Below, piece after piece: positions 1 to 6,355 of a stretch of DNA of 7,757 nt. Both the position numbers and the translations under genes were made by a program. Under the pieces are notes generated by a model that saw only the letters and a list, made by a program, of their open reading frames with translations, had not been told where the DNA came from and made no database searches. The DNA is taken from positions 9,082-16,838 of the forward strand of contig PBCV01000043.1 in NCBI GenBank assembly GCA_002717915.1, in the 5' to 3' direction. The first letter of the stretch is position 1. Every line of letters begins with the position of its first letter. The DNA comes from Fidelibacterota bacterium. GTDB lineage: Bacteria; Fidelibacterota; Marinisomatia; Marinisomatales; UBA1611.

Positions 1-1211
1 TCTTCAGTGAGTATGATCTTTTCTAAAGCCCGTTTAATGATAAAAGTTCCCAGGATTCGCCCATCCTTTAATTCTATGGAATCGGTAAAATAATGTTTCA
101 ACTCAAAGATCCCGTATGGTGTATCTGCAAATTTCCCACGTGTTGACCGGCTTATAGTGGAAATATCCATATTAATTTTATCAGCAATATCCTGAAGTTT
201 CAAAGGACGAAGAAAATCCATATTTCCAGCAAACCATTCTGGTTGAAATTCAATAATTGAGCGCATCACATTTACCATGGTAATTCTGCGCTGGTGAACT
301 GCTTCAATGAACCAATGGGCAGAATCCATTTTTCCCCTTATGAATTTTTTGGCTTCACCCTTAAACCCGCCATTTTCCATTTGGTCTTTATAGGTCCGGC
401 TGATTCGTAATTCCGGGATCCCACCATCGTTGGTAGTAATCACCCAATCGTCTCCATCTTCCCGAACAATCACGTCAGGAATCACGGTTTGAAATTTATC
501 CCTGTAGCCTTCACCGGGACGGGGATTCAAGTGTGCAATATGTTCAGCGGAATCATGCAGCTCTTGTTCTGTACAGCCCAGTCGCTCCTGGACCCTATCA
601 TAACGCTTATGCATAAAATCATCAAAACAGGTATGAACAATACGATGGGACAAAGACCCTTCCTCATCTTCCAGTTGTATCATAAGACATTCTTCCAAAT
701 CCCTGGAAGCAATTCCTTTCGGATGTAGCCTCTGGATTTTATGAAGAATCGGTTCTATTTCATCTTCCAACAAATCGTAGCGATCTGCAATCAGGATGAG
801 ATCCGTATCCAGGTAACCCCGTTCGTTGGTATTCCAAAGAATCTCTTCAGCAATTTCATGTTCATGTTCATCCATTTTCGTATCCTGGAGTTGGTCAATC
901 AGGTCTTCAATGAGTGTATGCCGATCGGGCAAAGGCATTTCCTTTTTCTCTTCAGACAGATAATAGGTGGATACATCGGAATACATGTCTTCCAAAGAGA
1001 CATCCATATCATCGATAGGTGTTTCTTCTTTTTCTTCCTGCGGCTCGGCCTCTTCTGGCTCTACCTGTTCCAGGAGTGGATTCTGTTCCAGTTCTTCCAG
1101 GATCGCCTGCTCCAGACTGACCGTATTTAACTGGAGTAGCCGGGCTCGTAAAACCTGCCGTGGGGCAAGTTTCTGTTTCTGGGTTTGGATCTGTTTTAAA
1201 GTAGTTGCCAT
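1..1211 (-). CDS. rpoN: RNA polymerase sigma-54 factor RpoN (partial, C-terminus beyond window)
   Basis: Sigma-54 directs core RNA polymerase to -24/-12 promoters and needs an AAA+ enhancer-binding activator to open DNA. The first 403 residues are visible. Residues 12-48 form region I, the activator-interacting segment, ending in the typical LEQNPLLEQ. An acidic linker follows (about 50-95, rich in Glu and Asp), which is region II. The core-binding domain covers roughly 97-250, with LHPKGIASRDLEECL at 162-176 and LNPRPGEGY at 228-236. The DNA-binding part contains NDGGIPELRISR (261-272) and a helix-turn-helix near 338-362, followed by the family segment TPYGIFELKHYF (364-375). The window ends shortly before the expected RpoN box, so that motif cannot be checked. 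The ATG overlaps the lptB stop by one base (TAATG), with no obvious Shine-Dalgarno, which suggests coupled translation. This start is right because region I begins almost at once. The order lptB-rpoN is also found in Proteobacteria. Identification is firm; the partial state is due only to the window edge. Confidence 0.96.
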   Translation of the reverse strand, partial: MATTLKQIQTQKQKLAPRQVLRARLLQLNTVSLEQAILEELEQNPLLEQVEPEEAEPQEEKEETPIDDMDVSLEDMYSDVSTYYLSEEKKEMPLPDRHTLIEDLIDQLQDTKMDEHEHEIAEEILWNTNERGYLDTDLILIADRYDLLEDEIEPILHKIQRLHPKGIASRDLEECLMIQLEDEEGSLSHRIVHTCFDDFMHKRYDRVQERLGCTEQELHDSAEHIAHLNPRPGEGYRDKFQTVIPDVIVREDGDDWVITTNDGGIPELRISRTYKDQMENGGFKGEAKKFIRGKMDSAHWFIEAVHQRRITMVNVMRSIIEFQPEWFAGNMDFLRPLKLQDIADKINMDISTISRSTRGKFADTPYGIFELKHYFTDSIELKDGRILGTFIIKRALEKIILTE

Positions 1212-1951
1212 TAATCAAGCTTGAATTTTTCACCTAGATACAGCCGCCTTGCCTCTTCATCATTGGCCAGGAATTCCGAGGAACCGGATTTTAATATCTG
1301 GCCATCAAATAATAAGTACGACCTGTCTGTGATGGACAGGGTTTCACGTACATTATGGTCAGTGATTAAAACACCTATTTCTTTTTCCTTTAATGAATGA
1401 ACAATGCCCTGGATTTCCTCCACGGCTATGGGGTCCACACCTGCAAATGGTTCGTCCAACAAAATGAAATCTGGGTCCATACACAAGCTTCTGGCGATCT
1501 CAACACGGCGTCGTTCACCTCCTGATAAGGTGTTGCCTTTTCTAGTAGCTAAATGAGATACAGAAAGGTCTTTCAGAAGTGTTTTCATCTTTTCCCGTTG
1601 TGTGTCCAGCTTCATATCTTTTATCATTTCAAGAACCAGTATTAAATTATCTTCTACAGAAAGTTTTCCAAAAATCGATGGCTCCTGGGCCAGGTAGCTA
1701 ATTCCTTTTTGGGCCCGCTTATACATGGCATCTTGGGTTATGTCAGCCTCATCTAGGAATACATTTCCCTGCGTTGGTTTGATCATACCCGTAATCATAT
1801 AAAAGGATGTGGTTTTACCGGCACCATTCGGGCCAAGAAGTCCCACAATCTCACCCCGCTCCACAAATATATCCACATCTTTTACCACCATTCGTTTCCC
1901 ATATTGCTTGTGCAAGCCCTTAGCACTTAAAGTACTATGCTTTTCTCTCAT
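1211..1951 (-). CDS. lptB: LPS export ABC transporter ATP-binding protein LptB
   Basis: LptB is the cytoplasmic ATPase of the LptB2FG complex, which extracts LPS from the inner membrane and pushes it onto the periplasmic Lpt bridge. With the start chosen here the protein has 246 residues, close to the usual LptB length of about 240. All ABC motifs are visible in this numbering: Walker A GPNGAGKT (40-47), Q-loop Gln89 in AQEPSIF, signature LSGGE (142-146), Walker B ILLDEP (163-168) and H-loop His199 in TDHNVRE. SFYMITG after Walker A, LAQEPSIF and DEPFAGVDPIAVEEIQ are typical of LptB and not of generic importers. An upstream in-frame ATG at 1996 would add 15 residues, but it lacks a ribosome site and would overlap lptC by 49 bases. 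The ATG at 1951 has GGGAGGA seven bases upstream and a 4-base ATGA overlap with the lptC stop, so I prefer it. The gene overlaps rpoN by one base. lptF and lptG, which encode the membrane partners, are not in the window. Confidence 0.97.
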   Translation of the reverse strand: MREKHSTLSAKGLHKQYGKRMVVKDVDIFVERGEIVGLLGPNGAGKTTSFYMITGMIKPTQGNVFLDEADITQDAMYKRAQKGISYLAQEPSIFGKLSVEDNLILVLEMIKDMKLDTQREKMKTLLKDLSVSHLATRKGNTLSGGERRRVEIARSLCMDPDFILLDEPFAGVDPIAVEEIQGIVHSLKEKEIGVLITDHNVRETLSITDRSYLLFDGQILKSGSSEFLANDEEARRLYLGEKFKLD

Positions 1952-2472
1952 TTGAATTTCCTCCCTGTGACTCCTGATGGACTCAAAATCTTCCAATTTT
2001 TTAAATCAGAGTCCGATTCAAAGCCCACACCATACAATGTGTCTGTTTCCAGGGTGGTAATCATAATATTATCTTTGGTATGGAGTTTCTCTTCCCTGGA
2101 GTTCCAGATCAGGGATTCAGAATAAAGGGTAATTCCGCTATCGGATACAGCCACAACATTTCCCATGGCTTCCATATCATTGGAGGCCTGGTTTATTTCA
2201 GCTTTTTCCGATGTAAGCACCGAAGTATGTTGTTCTTTAATATCAAAGAAATCTACTGTAACACTGCTGTCCAACATAACAAATTCTTTCTCATTGTATT
2301 TTTCCAGGTGCCCTGATCGTACCTTAGCCCGAATGGTGCCTTCATTGGTTAATATTATAATAACACTCCAGCTTTCCTGATCGGGCATCCCTTCCCTTGA
2401 TGGAAGATCCTGTACAGTATCCCGGGCACACGACGAGAGAAAAACCAAGAAAAGAACTGAAAAAATGGGCAT
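1948..2472 (-). CDS. lptC: LptC-like LPS export protein, predicted lipoprotein
   Basis: LptC links the inner-membrane LptB2FG extractor to the periplasmic LPS bridge. The 174-residue protein begins with a short hydrophobic segment (residues 2-12) and a lipobox-like LSSC with Cys15, so it looks like a lipoprotein, unlike the single transmembrane helix of E. coli LptC. Residues 45-165 are rich in alternating beta-strand pattern, as expected for the OstA/LptC beta-jellyroll fold. The segments LTSEKAEINQASNDMEAMGN (86-105) and DTLYGVGFESDSDLKNWKI (144-162) resemble the LptC family core. The n-region (MPIFS) has no Lys or Arg, which is odd for a signal peptide. No alternative start exists upstream, because an in-frame stop lies 12 bases before the ATG. 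No clear Shine-Dalgarno is seen; the start is four bases after the kdsC stop, so coupling is likely. Sequence similarity in this family is low, so position between kdsC and lptB supports the call as much as the sequence does. Confidence 0.85.
   Translation of the reverse strand: MPIFSVLFLVFLSSCARDTVQDLPSREGMPDQESWSVIIILTNEGTIRAKVRSGHLEKYNEKEFVMLDSSVTVDFFDIKEQHTSVLTSEKAEINQASNDMEAMGNVVAVSDSGITLYSESLIWNSREEKLHTKDNIMITTLETDTLYGVGFESDSDLKNWKILSPSGVTGRKFK
1959..1965 (-). promoter_or_regulatory. Strong Shine-Dalgarno site for lptB
   Basis: On the minus strand GGGAGGA lies seven bases before the ATG at 1951, inside the end of lptC. It is the best ribosome-binding site in the operon. It decides the lptB start against the longer reading from 1996, which has no comparable site. 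Confidence 0.8.
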
Positions 2473-2476
2473 GGGG

Positions 2477-2995
2477 TTAGCTGTTTAGAACCCGATCCTT
2501 CATCAGTTGCAGCACGGTTGCTGTACGGCCCTGCTGATCTATGATCCAGGCTACGGCTTCTCGAAATGCACCGTATCCCCCTGAGACCATGGTGGTATGT
2601 ACAGCAATAGCTTTTACCTCTGGGAATGCATTTGCCACAGCAATGGGGACTGCCACTTGTTTCATGACCGGGATATCAATGATATCATCGCCAATGTAAG
2701 CGATCTCTGAATTATCTAAGTTATATTTAGCTTTTAATTCTTCATACGCAGGAAGTTTATTCAAGGATCCATTGTAAACATCTTCGATCTTTAATTCTTT
2801 TGCTCGATGCTCTGTGGCAGGAGAGTATCTCCCTGAAATAAGAGCAATTTTTAAATCTGCAGCTCGAGCCATGGCCGTGCCTGCACCATCTAAAACGGAG
2901 AATCGTTTAAGTTCCATTCCATCGGTGCCTTTATAAAATGTCCCATCTGTCCAGACACCATCCACATCTGAGATCAACAATTTTATCTTTTTCAT
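2477..2995 (-). CDS. kdsC: 3-deoxy-D-manno-octulosonate-8-phosphate phosphatase KdsC
   Basis: KdsC is a cytoplasmic HAD-superfamily phosphatase that removes phosphate from KDO-8-phosphate to give free KDO, the step between KdsA and KdsB. The 172-residue product shows the catalytic motif DVDGVWTDG with nucleophile Asp10 and acid/base Asp12, motif II SGR (54-56) in ALISGRYSPATEHRAKEL, and motif IV GDDIIDIPVM (102-111) with the metal-binding aspartates. GGYGAFREAVAWII near 139-152 corresponds to the conserved C-terminal tail that reaches the neighbouring subunit's active site in KdsC tetramers. There is no cap domain, as usual for this subfamily. The open frame extends to an ATG at 3070, but that would run 67 bases into kdsA and has no family support. 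The ATG at 2995 directly precedes the first strand. A GTG at 3007 overlapping the kdsA stop (GTGA) is an equally plausible start and would add four residues. The gene follows kdsA and ends four bases before lptC. Confidence 0.95.
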   Translation of the reverse strand: MKKIKLLISDVDGVWTDGTFYKGTDGMELKRFSVLDGAGTAMARAADLKIALISGRYSPATEHRAKELKIEDVYNGSLNKLPAYEELKAKYNLDNSEIAYIGDDIIDIPVMKQVAVPIAVANAFPEVKAIAVHTTMVSGGYGAFREAVAWIIDQQGRTATVLQLMKDRVLNS

Positions 2996-3003
2996 ATCAA
3001 TGC

Positions 3004-3816
3004 TCACGTTATGCTTTCCCGAATTGCTTTTAGATCTGTGAGAAGTGATTCCAGTTGGTCCAAGGGCCATTGTGTTTCGGCATCCGATTTTGCTTCGTTC
3101 ACATTATCGTGTATTTCCATGAAAAGACCGTTACATCCTGCAGCGACAGCTGATTTAGCCAGGGTTGGGATCATATCCCGCATACCGGCAGTTGTTGAAC
3201 CATCTCCCCCGGGAAGTTGCGCACTGTGGGTGGCATCAAATATGACCGGATATCCAAATTCCTGCATCAGTGGAATAGCACGCATGTCAGCAACCAGGTT
3301 ATTATAACCAAACTGTGTTCCGCGATCCGTGAGAAGAATATTTTTACAACCCGATTCTTCCAATTTTGTCACAACATTTTTCATATCCCAGGGTGCCAAA
3401 AACTGACCTTTTTTCACATTCACTGGTTTTCCCGTTTTCGCGGCTGCAATCAATAGGTCCGTCTGACGACATAAAAAGGCAGGGATTTGTAATACATCCG
3501 CCACTTCTCCTGCTGCAACAGCCTGGGATGGTTCATGAATATCCGTAAGAACTGGAATCCCTGTTTCTGATTTTACCTTATTTAGAATAGCAAGGCCTTC
3601 ATCCATCCCTAAACCTCGGAAAGATGAAATGGATGTACGATTTGCTTTATCAAATGAACTTTTATAAACCACAGGAAGCCCAACACGGTTAGAAATGTCT
3701 TGGATGGCATTGGCCATTTTTAGCGCATGGTCACTACTTTCGATAACGCAGGGACCAGCAATCAGGCCTAGGTTGTCAGCACCAATTACGACTTTTTGGA
3801 TAGAAACGTTTTTCAT
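3004..3816 (-). CDS. kdsA: 3-deoxy-8-phosphooctulonate synthase KdsA (metal-dependent type)
   Basis: KdsA condenses phosphoenolpyruvate with arabinose-5-phosphate to form KDO-8-phosphate, the first committed step of KDO synthesis in the cytoplasm. The 270-residue TIM-barrel protein carries the expected signatures: AGPCVIES (20-27), [19 protein letters not shown] (52-70) for substrate binding, TDIHEPSQ (91-98), RQTDLL (117-122), NVKKGQF (133-139) and [12 protein letters not shown] (193-204). Cys23, His197, Glu234 and Asp245 have the same spacing (174, 37 and 11 residues) as the metal ligands Cys11, His185, Glu222 and Asp233 of Aquifex aeolicus KdsA. The metal-independent E. coli enzyme has Asn at the Cys position, so this one should need a divalent metal. 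The ATG overlaps the pyrG stop as ATGA; no strong Shine-Dalgarno is seen, so translation is probably coupled. Arabinose-5-phosphate isomerase (kdsD) is not in the window. Confidence 0.97.
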   Translation of the reverse strand: MKNVSIQKVVIGADNLGLIAGPCVIESSDHALKMANAIQDISNRVGLPVVYKSSFDKANRTSISSFRGLGMDEGLAILNKVKSETGIPVLTDIHEPSQAVAAGEVADVLQIPAFLCRQTDLLIAAAKTGKPVNVKKGQFLAPWDMKNVVTKLEESGCKNILLTDRGTQFGYNNLVADMRAIPLMQEFGYPVIFDATHSAQLPGGDGSTTAGMRDMIPTLAKSAVAAGCNGLFMEIHDNVNEAKSDAETQWPLDQLESLLTDLKAIRESIT

Positions 3817-5429
3817 GATCTATATTTAACTGCTGCCCTAATGAATTCCCTGAAAAGTGGATGAGCTTTATTTACCCTGCTTTTCAACTCCGGGTGAAAT
3901 TGTCCCGCCACAAACCAGGGATGGTCAGGAATCTCGATGGCTTCCACCACGCCAAGCTCTGAATTGATGCCAGAAAATACCAAGCCATTCTTCTCAAGTT
4001 TATTCCTATAGCGGTTGTTTACCTCATAGCGGTGTCGGTGACGTTCGAAGATCTTCTTCTTTCGATACGCTGCAAATGTTTTTGTCCCTGTTTTTATCTC
4101 ACAATCATAGGCACCCAGCCGCATAGTGCCTCCCTTGATTTTAATGGCCCGTTGGGATTCCATAAGATCAATCACTGGGTATTTTGTTTTTTTATTGAAT
4201 TCCGTAGAGTTAGCACCTTTCAGTCCGCACACATACCGCGCAAAATCGATCACAGCGCACTGGAGACCTAAGCAGATTCCCAAGAATGGTACATTCTGTT
4301 CACGGGCATACTTGGAGGACCGAATTTTTCCTTCTCCACCCCTGGAACCAAAACCCGGCAAGATCAAAATGCCATTGATATCAGAAAATGCATCCTCGGC
4401 AGATGTGCCATTTTTTACTTTATCTGTTTGTATCCATTTAACATTTACGCGCGCATTATTCTCAACACCTGCATGTACAAATGCTTCCATAACACTTTTA
4501 TAGGAATCGATCAATTCTGTGTATTTCCCGCACATGGCTATAGTGATTTCGTGTCTAGGATTGTTATAATTGTGAATGAATTTTTTAAGTGCCTTTAATT
4601 CCGGTGTTTTTTCAATTTTAAGCCGTTCCTTAATGAGACGGCCCGCATCTTGTTCATGCATAGCCAGGGGTACTTCGTAAATGCTGGACACATCCCGCCC
4701 TTCGATGACATGATCTGCCCGCACATTACAGAACAGGGCAATTTTATCCCGTACTGATTGCTCTATTGGATGTTCGGACCTGCACAGGATCATATCTGGT
4801 GCCAGACCAATTTCTCTGAGTTTCATAACAGAATGTTGAGTGGGTTTGGATTTCAATTCACCACTGGCTTTTATAAAAGGCAGTAGCGTTACATGAACAA
4901 GCATATGGTTGTGGTATCCCACATCTAGGGATAATTGCCGGATCGCTTCCATGAAGGGCAGGCTTTCAATGTCTCCCACGGTCCCACCTACTTCACAGAT
5001 GACAACATCATATTTTCTCGGAGTATTCAATGTTCTTATACGATTTATAATCTCATCGGTTACATGGGGAATTACCTGGACGGTCTCACCCAGATATTCA
5101 CCTTTCCGCTCCCTTTCCAGAACTGTGCTGTAGATCTGTCCCGCTGTGGCATTGTTATCTTTGGTCATATTCACATCAATGAACCGTTCATAGTGCCCTA
5201 AATCCAAGTCTGTTTCAGAACCATCATCCAAAACAAATACTTCACCATGCTGGTAGGGATTCATGGTCCCCGGGTCCACGTTTAGATAGGGATCCAACTT
5301 CAAGATTGTTACCCTCACACCAGCCTGCTTTAATAGATAACCAATGGAAGATGCAGCAATTCCCTTGCCCAATCCCGACATGACACCGCCCAGAACAAAA
5401 ATGTATTTGGTTTGTTTAGCCTTACTCAT
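3813..5429 (-). CDS. pyrG: CTP synthase PyrG
   Basis: PyrG makes CTP from UTP, ATP and glutamine in the cytoplasm. At 538 residues it is full length (E. coli 545). The N-terminal amidoligase domain has the P-loop [10 protein letters not shown] (14-23), [20 protein letters not shown] (44-63), LDLGHYERF (76-84) and the [12 protein letters not shown] segment (145-156). The class I glutamine amidotransferase domain starts near 295. Its triad is Cys386 in GICLGLQ, His512 and Glu514 in GQFHPE, with [11 protein letters not shown] (462-472) also intact. The oxyanion strand reads [11 protein letters not shown] (357-367), one Gly shorter than the PGGFG of E. coli; I recall similar single-Gly forms in other FCB-group sequences but cannot check. 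The ATG follows the kdsB stop with no gap (TAAATG) and overlaps kdsA by four bases. Its place between two KDO genes fits a supply of CTP for KdsB; kdsB-pyrG pairs are known in Chlamydia and pyrG-kdsA pairs in Pseudomonas. Confidence 0.98.
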   Translation of the reverse strand: MSKAKQTKYIFVLGGVMSGLGKGIAASSIGYLLKQAGVRVTILKLDPYLNVDPGTMNPYQHGEVFVLDDGSETDLDLGHYERFIDVNMTKDNNATAGQIYSTVLERERKGEYLGETVQVIPHVTDEIINRIRTLNTPRKYDVVICEVGGTVGDIESLPFMEAIRQLSLDVGYHNHMLVHVTLLPFIKASGELKSKPTQHSVMKLREIGLAPDMILCRSEHPIEQSVRDKIALFCNVRADHVIEGRDVSSIYEVPLAMHEQDAGRLIKERLKIEKTPELKALKKFIHNYNNPRHEITIAMCGKYTELIDSYKSVMEAFVHAGVENNARVNVKWIQTDKVKNGTSAEDAFSDINGILILPGFGSRGGEGKIRSSKYAREQNVPFLGICLGLQCAVIDFARYVCGLKGANSTEFNKKTKYPVIDLMESQRAIKIKGGTMRLGAYDCEIKTGTKTFAAYRKKKIFERHRHRYEVNNRYRNKLEKNGLVFSGINSELGVVEAIEIPDHPWFVAGQFHPELKSRVNKAHPLFREFIRAAVKYRS

Positions 5430-6167
5430 TTACCCATCCTGTTCAACTGCCGTTTCTATTGAAACACCCATGATCTGGGCTACTTTATTCAAATCTTCTT
5501 TTGTATCAACCGCCCAGCTATCACAGGCTGTAATCAGTGCACGTATGGACATATCATTATCCAGCGCACGCATCTGCTCCAGTTTTCTTTCCTGCTCTCT
5601 TTTTGATGGTTCCAGTACAGTGAAATGAAACAGGGCTTTACGGCGAAAACCATACATTCCTATATGACGATATACGCCCCCGATTTCAAGATCAAAGATA
5701 TTTCGCTTAAATTCAACTGCATTCCTTTTTTCATCTAAAATCGCCTTTACCACATTGGGGTTTAAAAGATCATTCACCATAAGTTTTCTGCTGACCACGG
5801 TTGCCATATTCACAGCAGGATCCTGGAAAGTATCTACTAATCCATCGATGACGTTGGGGTCTACTAGTGGTTCGTCACCCTGGATGTTGATGATCACTTC
5901 TGCTTCTTCTATACCCTGCACCACTTCAGCCACGCGGTCAGTTCCGGAAAGATGTTCCTGGGATGTCATCACCATCTCGAAATCAAACTCCTTGAGTGCT
6001 TCCCGTGTTTCATCTGAGTCAATAGCGAGAATTACTTTATCAAGCTTCTCTGCTTTCAAGGCCCTTTCCATCACGTGAGCAATCATAGGTTTCCCATCCA
6101 GGATAGCCAATATTTTCTTTGGAAACCGGTTGGAAGCCAGTCGTGCAGGTATGATTCCGACGTTCAT
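5430..6167 (-). CDS. kdsB: 3-deoxy-manno-octulosonate cytidylyltransferase KdsB
   Basis: KdsB transfers CMP from CTP to KDO, giving the short-lived CMP-KDO used by the lipid A KDO transferase. The 245-residue protein has the family's length and nucleotide-sugar transferase fold. Visible motifs are IIPARLASNRFPKK (5-18), SGTDRVAEV (74-82), INIQGDEPL (93-101) with the metal-binding Asp98, RHIGMYGFRRKAL (167-179), KLEQMRALDN (195-204) and AVDTKEDLNKV (219-229). One segment departs from the family: where E. coli has a YFSR...IPWDR-type loop, this protein has VEFKRNIFDLEIGGV (151-165). The base and nucleotide motifs are intact, so it is probably active, but the sugar site may differ. KDO remains the likely substrate because kdsA and kdsC are in the same operon; a KDO variant such as 8-amino-KDO is conceivable. 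It is the first gene after the 188-bp intergenic region and so probably opens the operon. Its ribosome site is weak (GGGA 13 bases upstream). Confidence 0.94.
   Translation of the reverse strand: MNVGIIPARLASNRFPKKILAILDGKPMIAHVMERALKAEKLDKVILAIDSDETREALKEFDFEMVMTSQEHLSGTDRVAEVVQGIEEAEVIINIQGDEPLVDPNVIDGLVDTFQDPAVNMATVVSRKLMVNDLLNPNVVKAILDEKRNAVEFKRNIFDLEIGGVYRHIGMYGFRRKALFHFTVLEPSKREQERKLEQMRALDNDMSIRALITACDSWAVDTKEDLNKVAQIMGVSIETAVEQDG
5437..5440 (-). promoter_or_regulatory. Shine-Dalgarno site for pyrG
   Basis: The minus strand reads AGGATGGGTAA directly before the pyrG ATG at 5429, placing AGGA seven bases upstream inside the last codons of kdsB. It is a moderate site but clearly better than those before kdsA, lptC or rpoN. 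Confidence 0.6.
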
Positions 6168-6268
6168 TTTCTGTGATTCCCATTTAATTTTTGTGGGGTC
6201 ACCTTTTGGATTTCCATATTTTTTTGTACGTGTTCATTAACATGGATAATAATAATAAAAGATAATAT

Positions 6269-6296
6269 ATAAAACAGGCATGATTTTTGCTGTGAA
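6269..6296 (-). promoter_or_regulatory. Weak sigma-70-like promoter candidate upstream of kdsB
   Basis: The minus strand has TTCACA (6296-6291), five of six matches to a -35 box, and TTTTAT (6274-6269), four of six matches to a -10 box, 16 bases apart. An alternative -10, TATTAT, lies at 6267-6262 but is then 23 bases from that -35. In such AT-rich DNA matches like these arise easily, and promoter consensus differs in FCB-group bacteria, so this is only a pointer to where the start site may lie. Confidence 0.2.
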
Positions 6297-6310
6297 ATTT
6301 ACCCCGACGG

Positions 6311-6347
6311 AAACCTAAAGGACAGAATGAACTAAAATGCCAGGTTT
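6311..6347 (-). repeat. Imperfect inverted repeat (weak hairpin) after the permease gene
   Basis: AAACCT (6347-6342 on the minus strand) is matched by AGGTTT (6316-6311), with 25 bases between; an inner GGCA/TGTC pairing can extend the stem with a bulge. No T-run follows the second arm, so it is not a classical intrinsic terminator. It could mark the 3' end of the permease transcript, or be chance. Confidence 0.25.
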
Positions 6348-6355
6348 ATTATTAT

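Larger units (their letters stand above)
6168..6355 (-). other. AT-rich intergenic region, probable leader and promoter zone of the kdsB-rpoN operon
   Basis: This 188-bp gap separates the ABC permease genes from kdsB and is the only sizeable non-coding stretch in the window. It is very AT-rich, with TTATTATTATTAT-type runs at both ends of its upstream half. No tRNA or conserved RNA fold is recognisable. A 14-codon frame with a Tyr-rich product (minus strand, from an ATG at 6281) is too short and low in complexity to call a gene. An operon promoter is expected here because all later junctions are tight. Confidence 0.5.

Noticed and set aside
741..1130. Plus-strand 129-codon open frame rich in Phe and Ile
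   Set aside because: It lies antisense to the well-supported rpoN gene; its composition is what the complement of Glu- and Lys-rich codons gives, and it resembles no family.
2996..3070. Long kdsC start at 3070
   Set aside because: It would overlap kdsA by 67 bases with a non-family N-terminal extension, whereas the ATG at 2995 or the GTG at 3007 fits the HAD domain and the operon spacing.
4126..4503. Plus-strand 125-codon open frame
   Set aside because: It is fully antisense to the conserved amidotransferase part of pyrG and shows no motif or ribosome site.
5755..6078. Plus-strand 107-codon open frame rich in Ser and Thr
   Set aside because: It is antisense to conserved kdsB motifs; low-complexity composition typical of a shadow frame.
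6239..6281. Minus-strand 14-codon frame in the leader before kdsB (possible leader peptide)
   Set aside because: The Tyr-rich product comes from a TTA/TAT repeat, there is no ribosome site and no attenuator-like hairpin after it.
6311..6347. Intrinsic terminator for the permease gene
   Set aside because: The inverted repeat has a 25-base loop and is not followed by a T-run, so I list it only as a weak hairpin.
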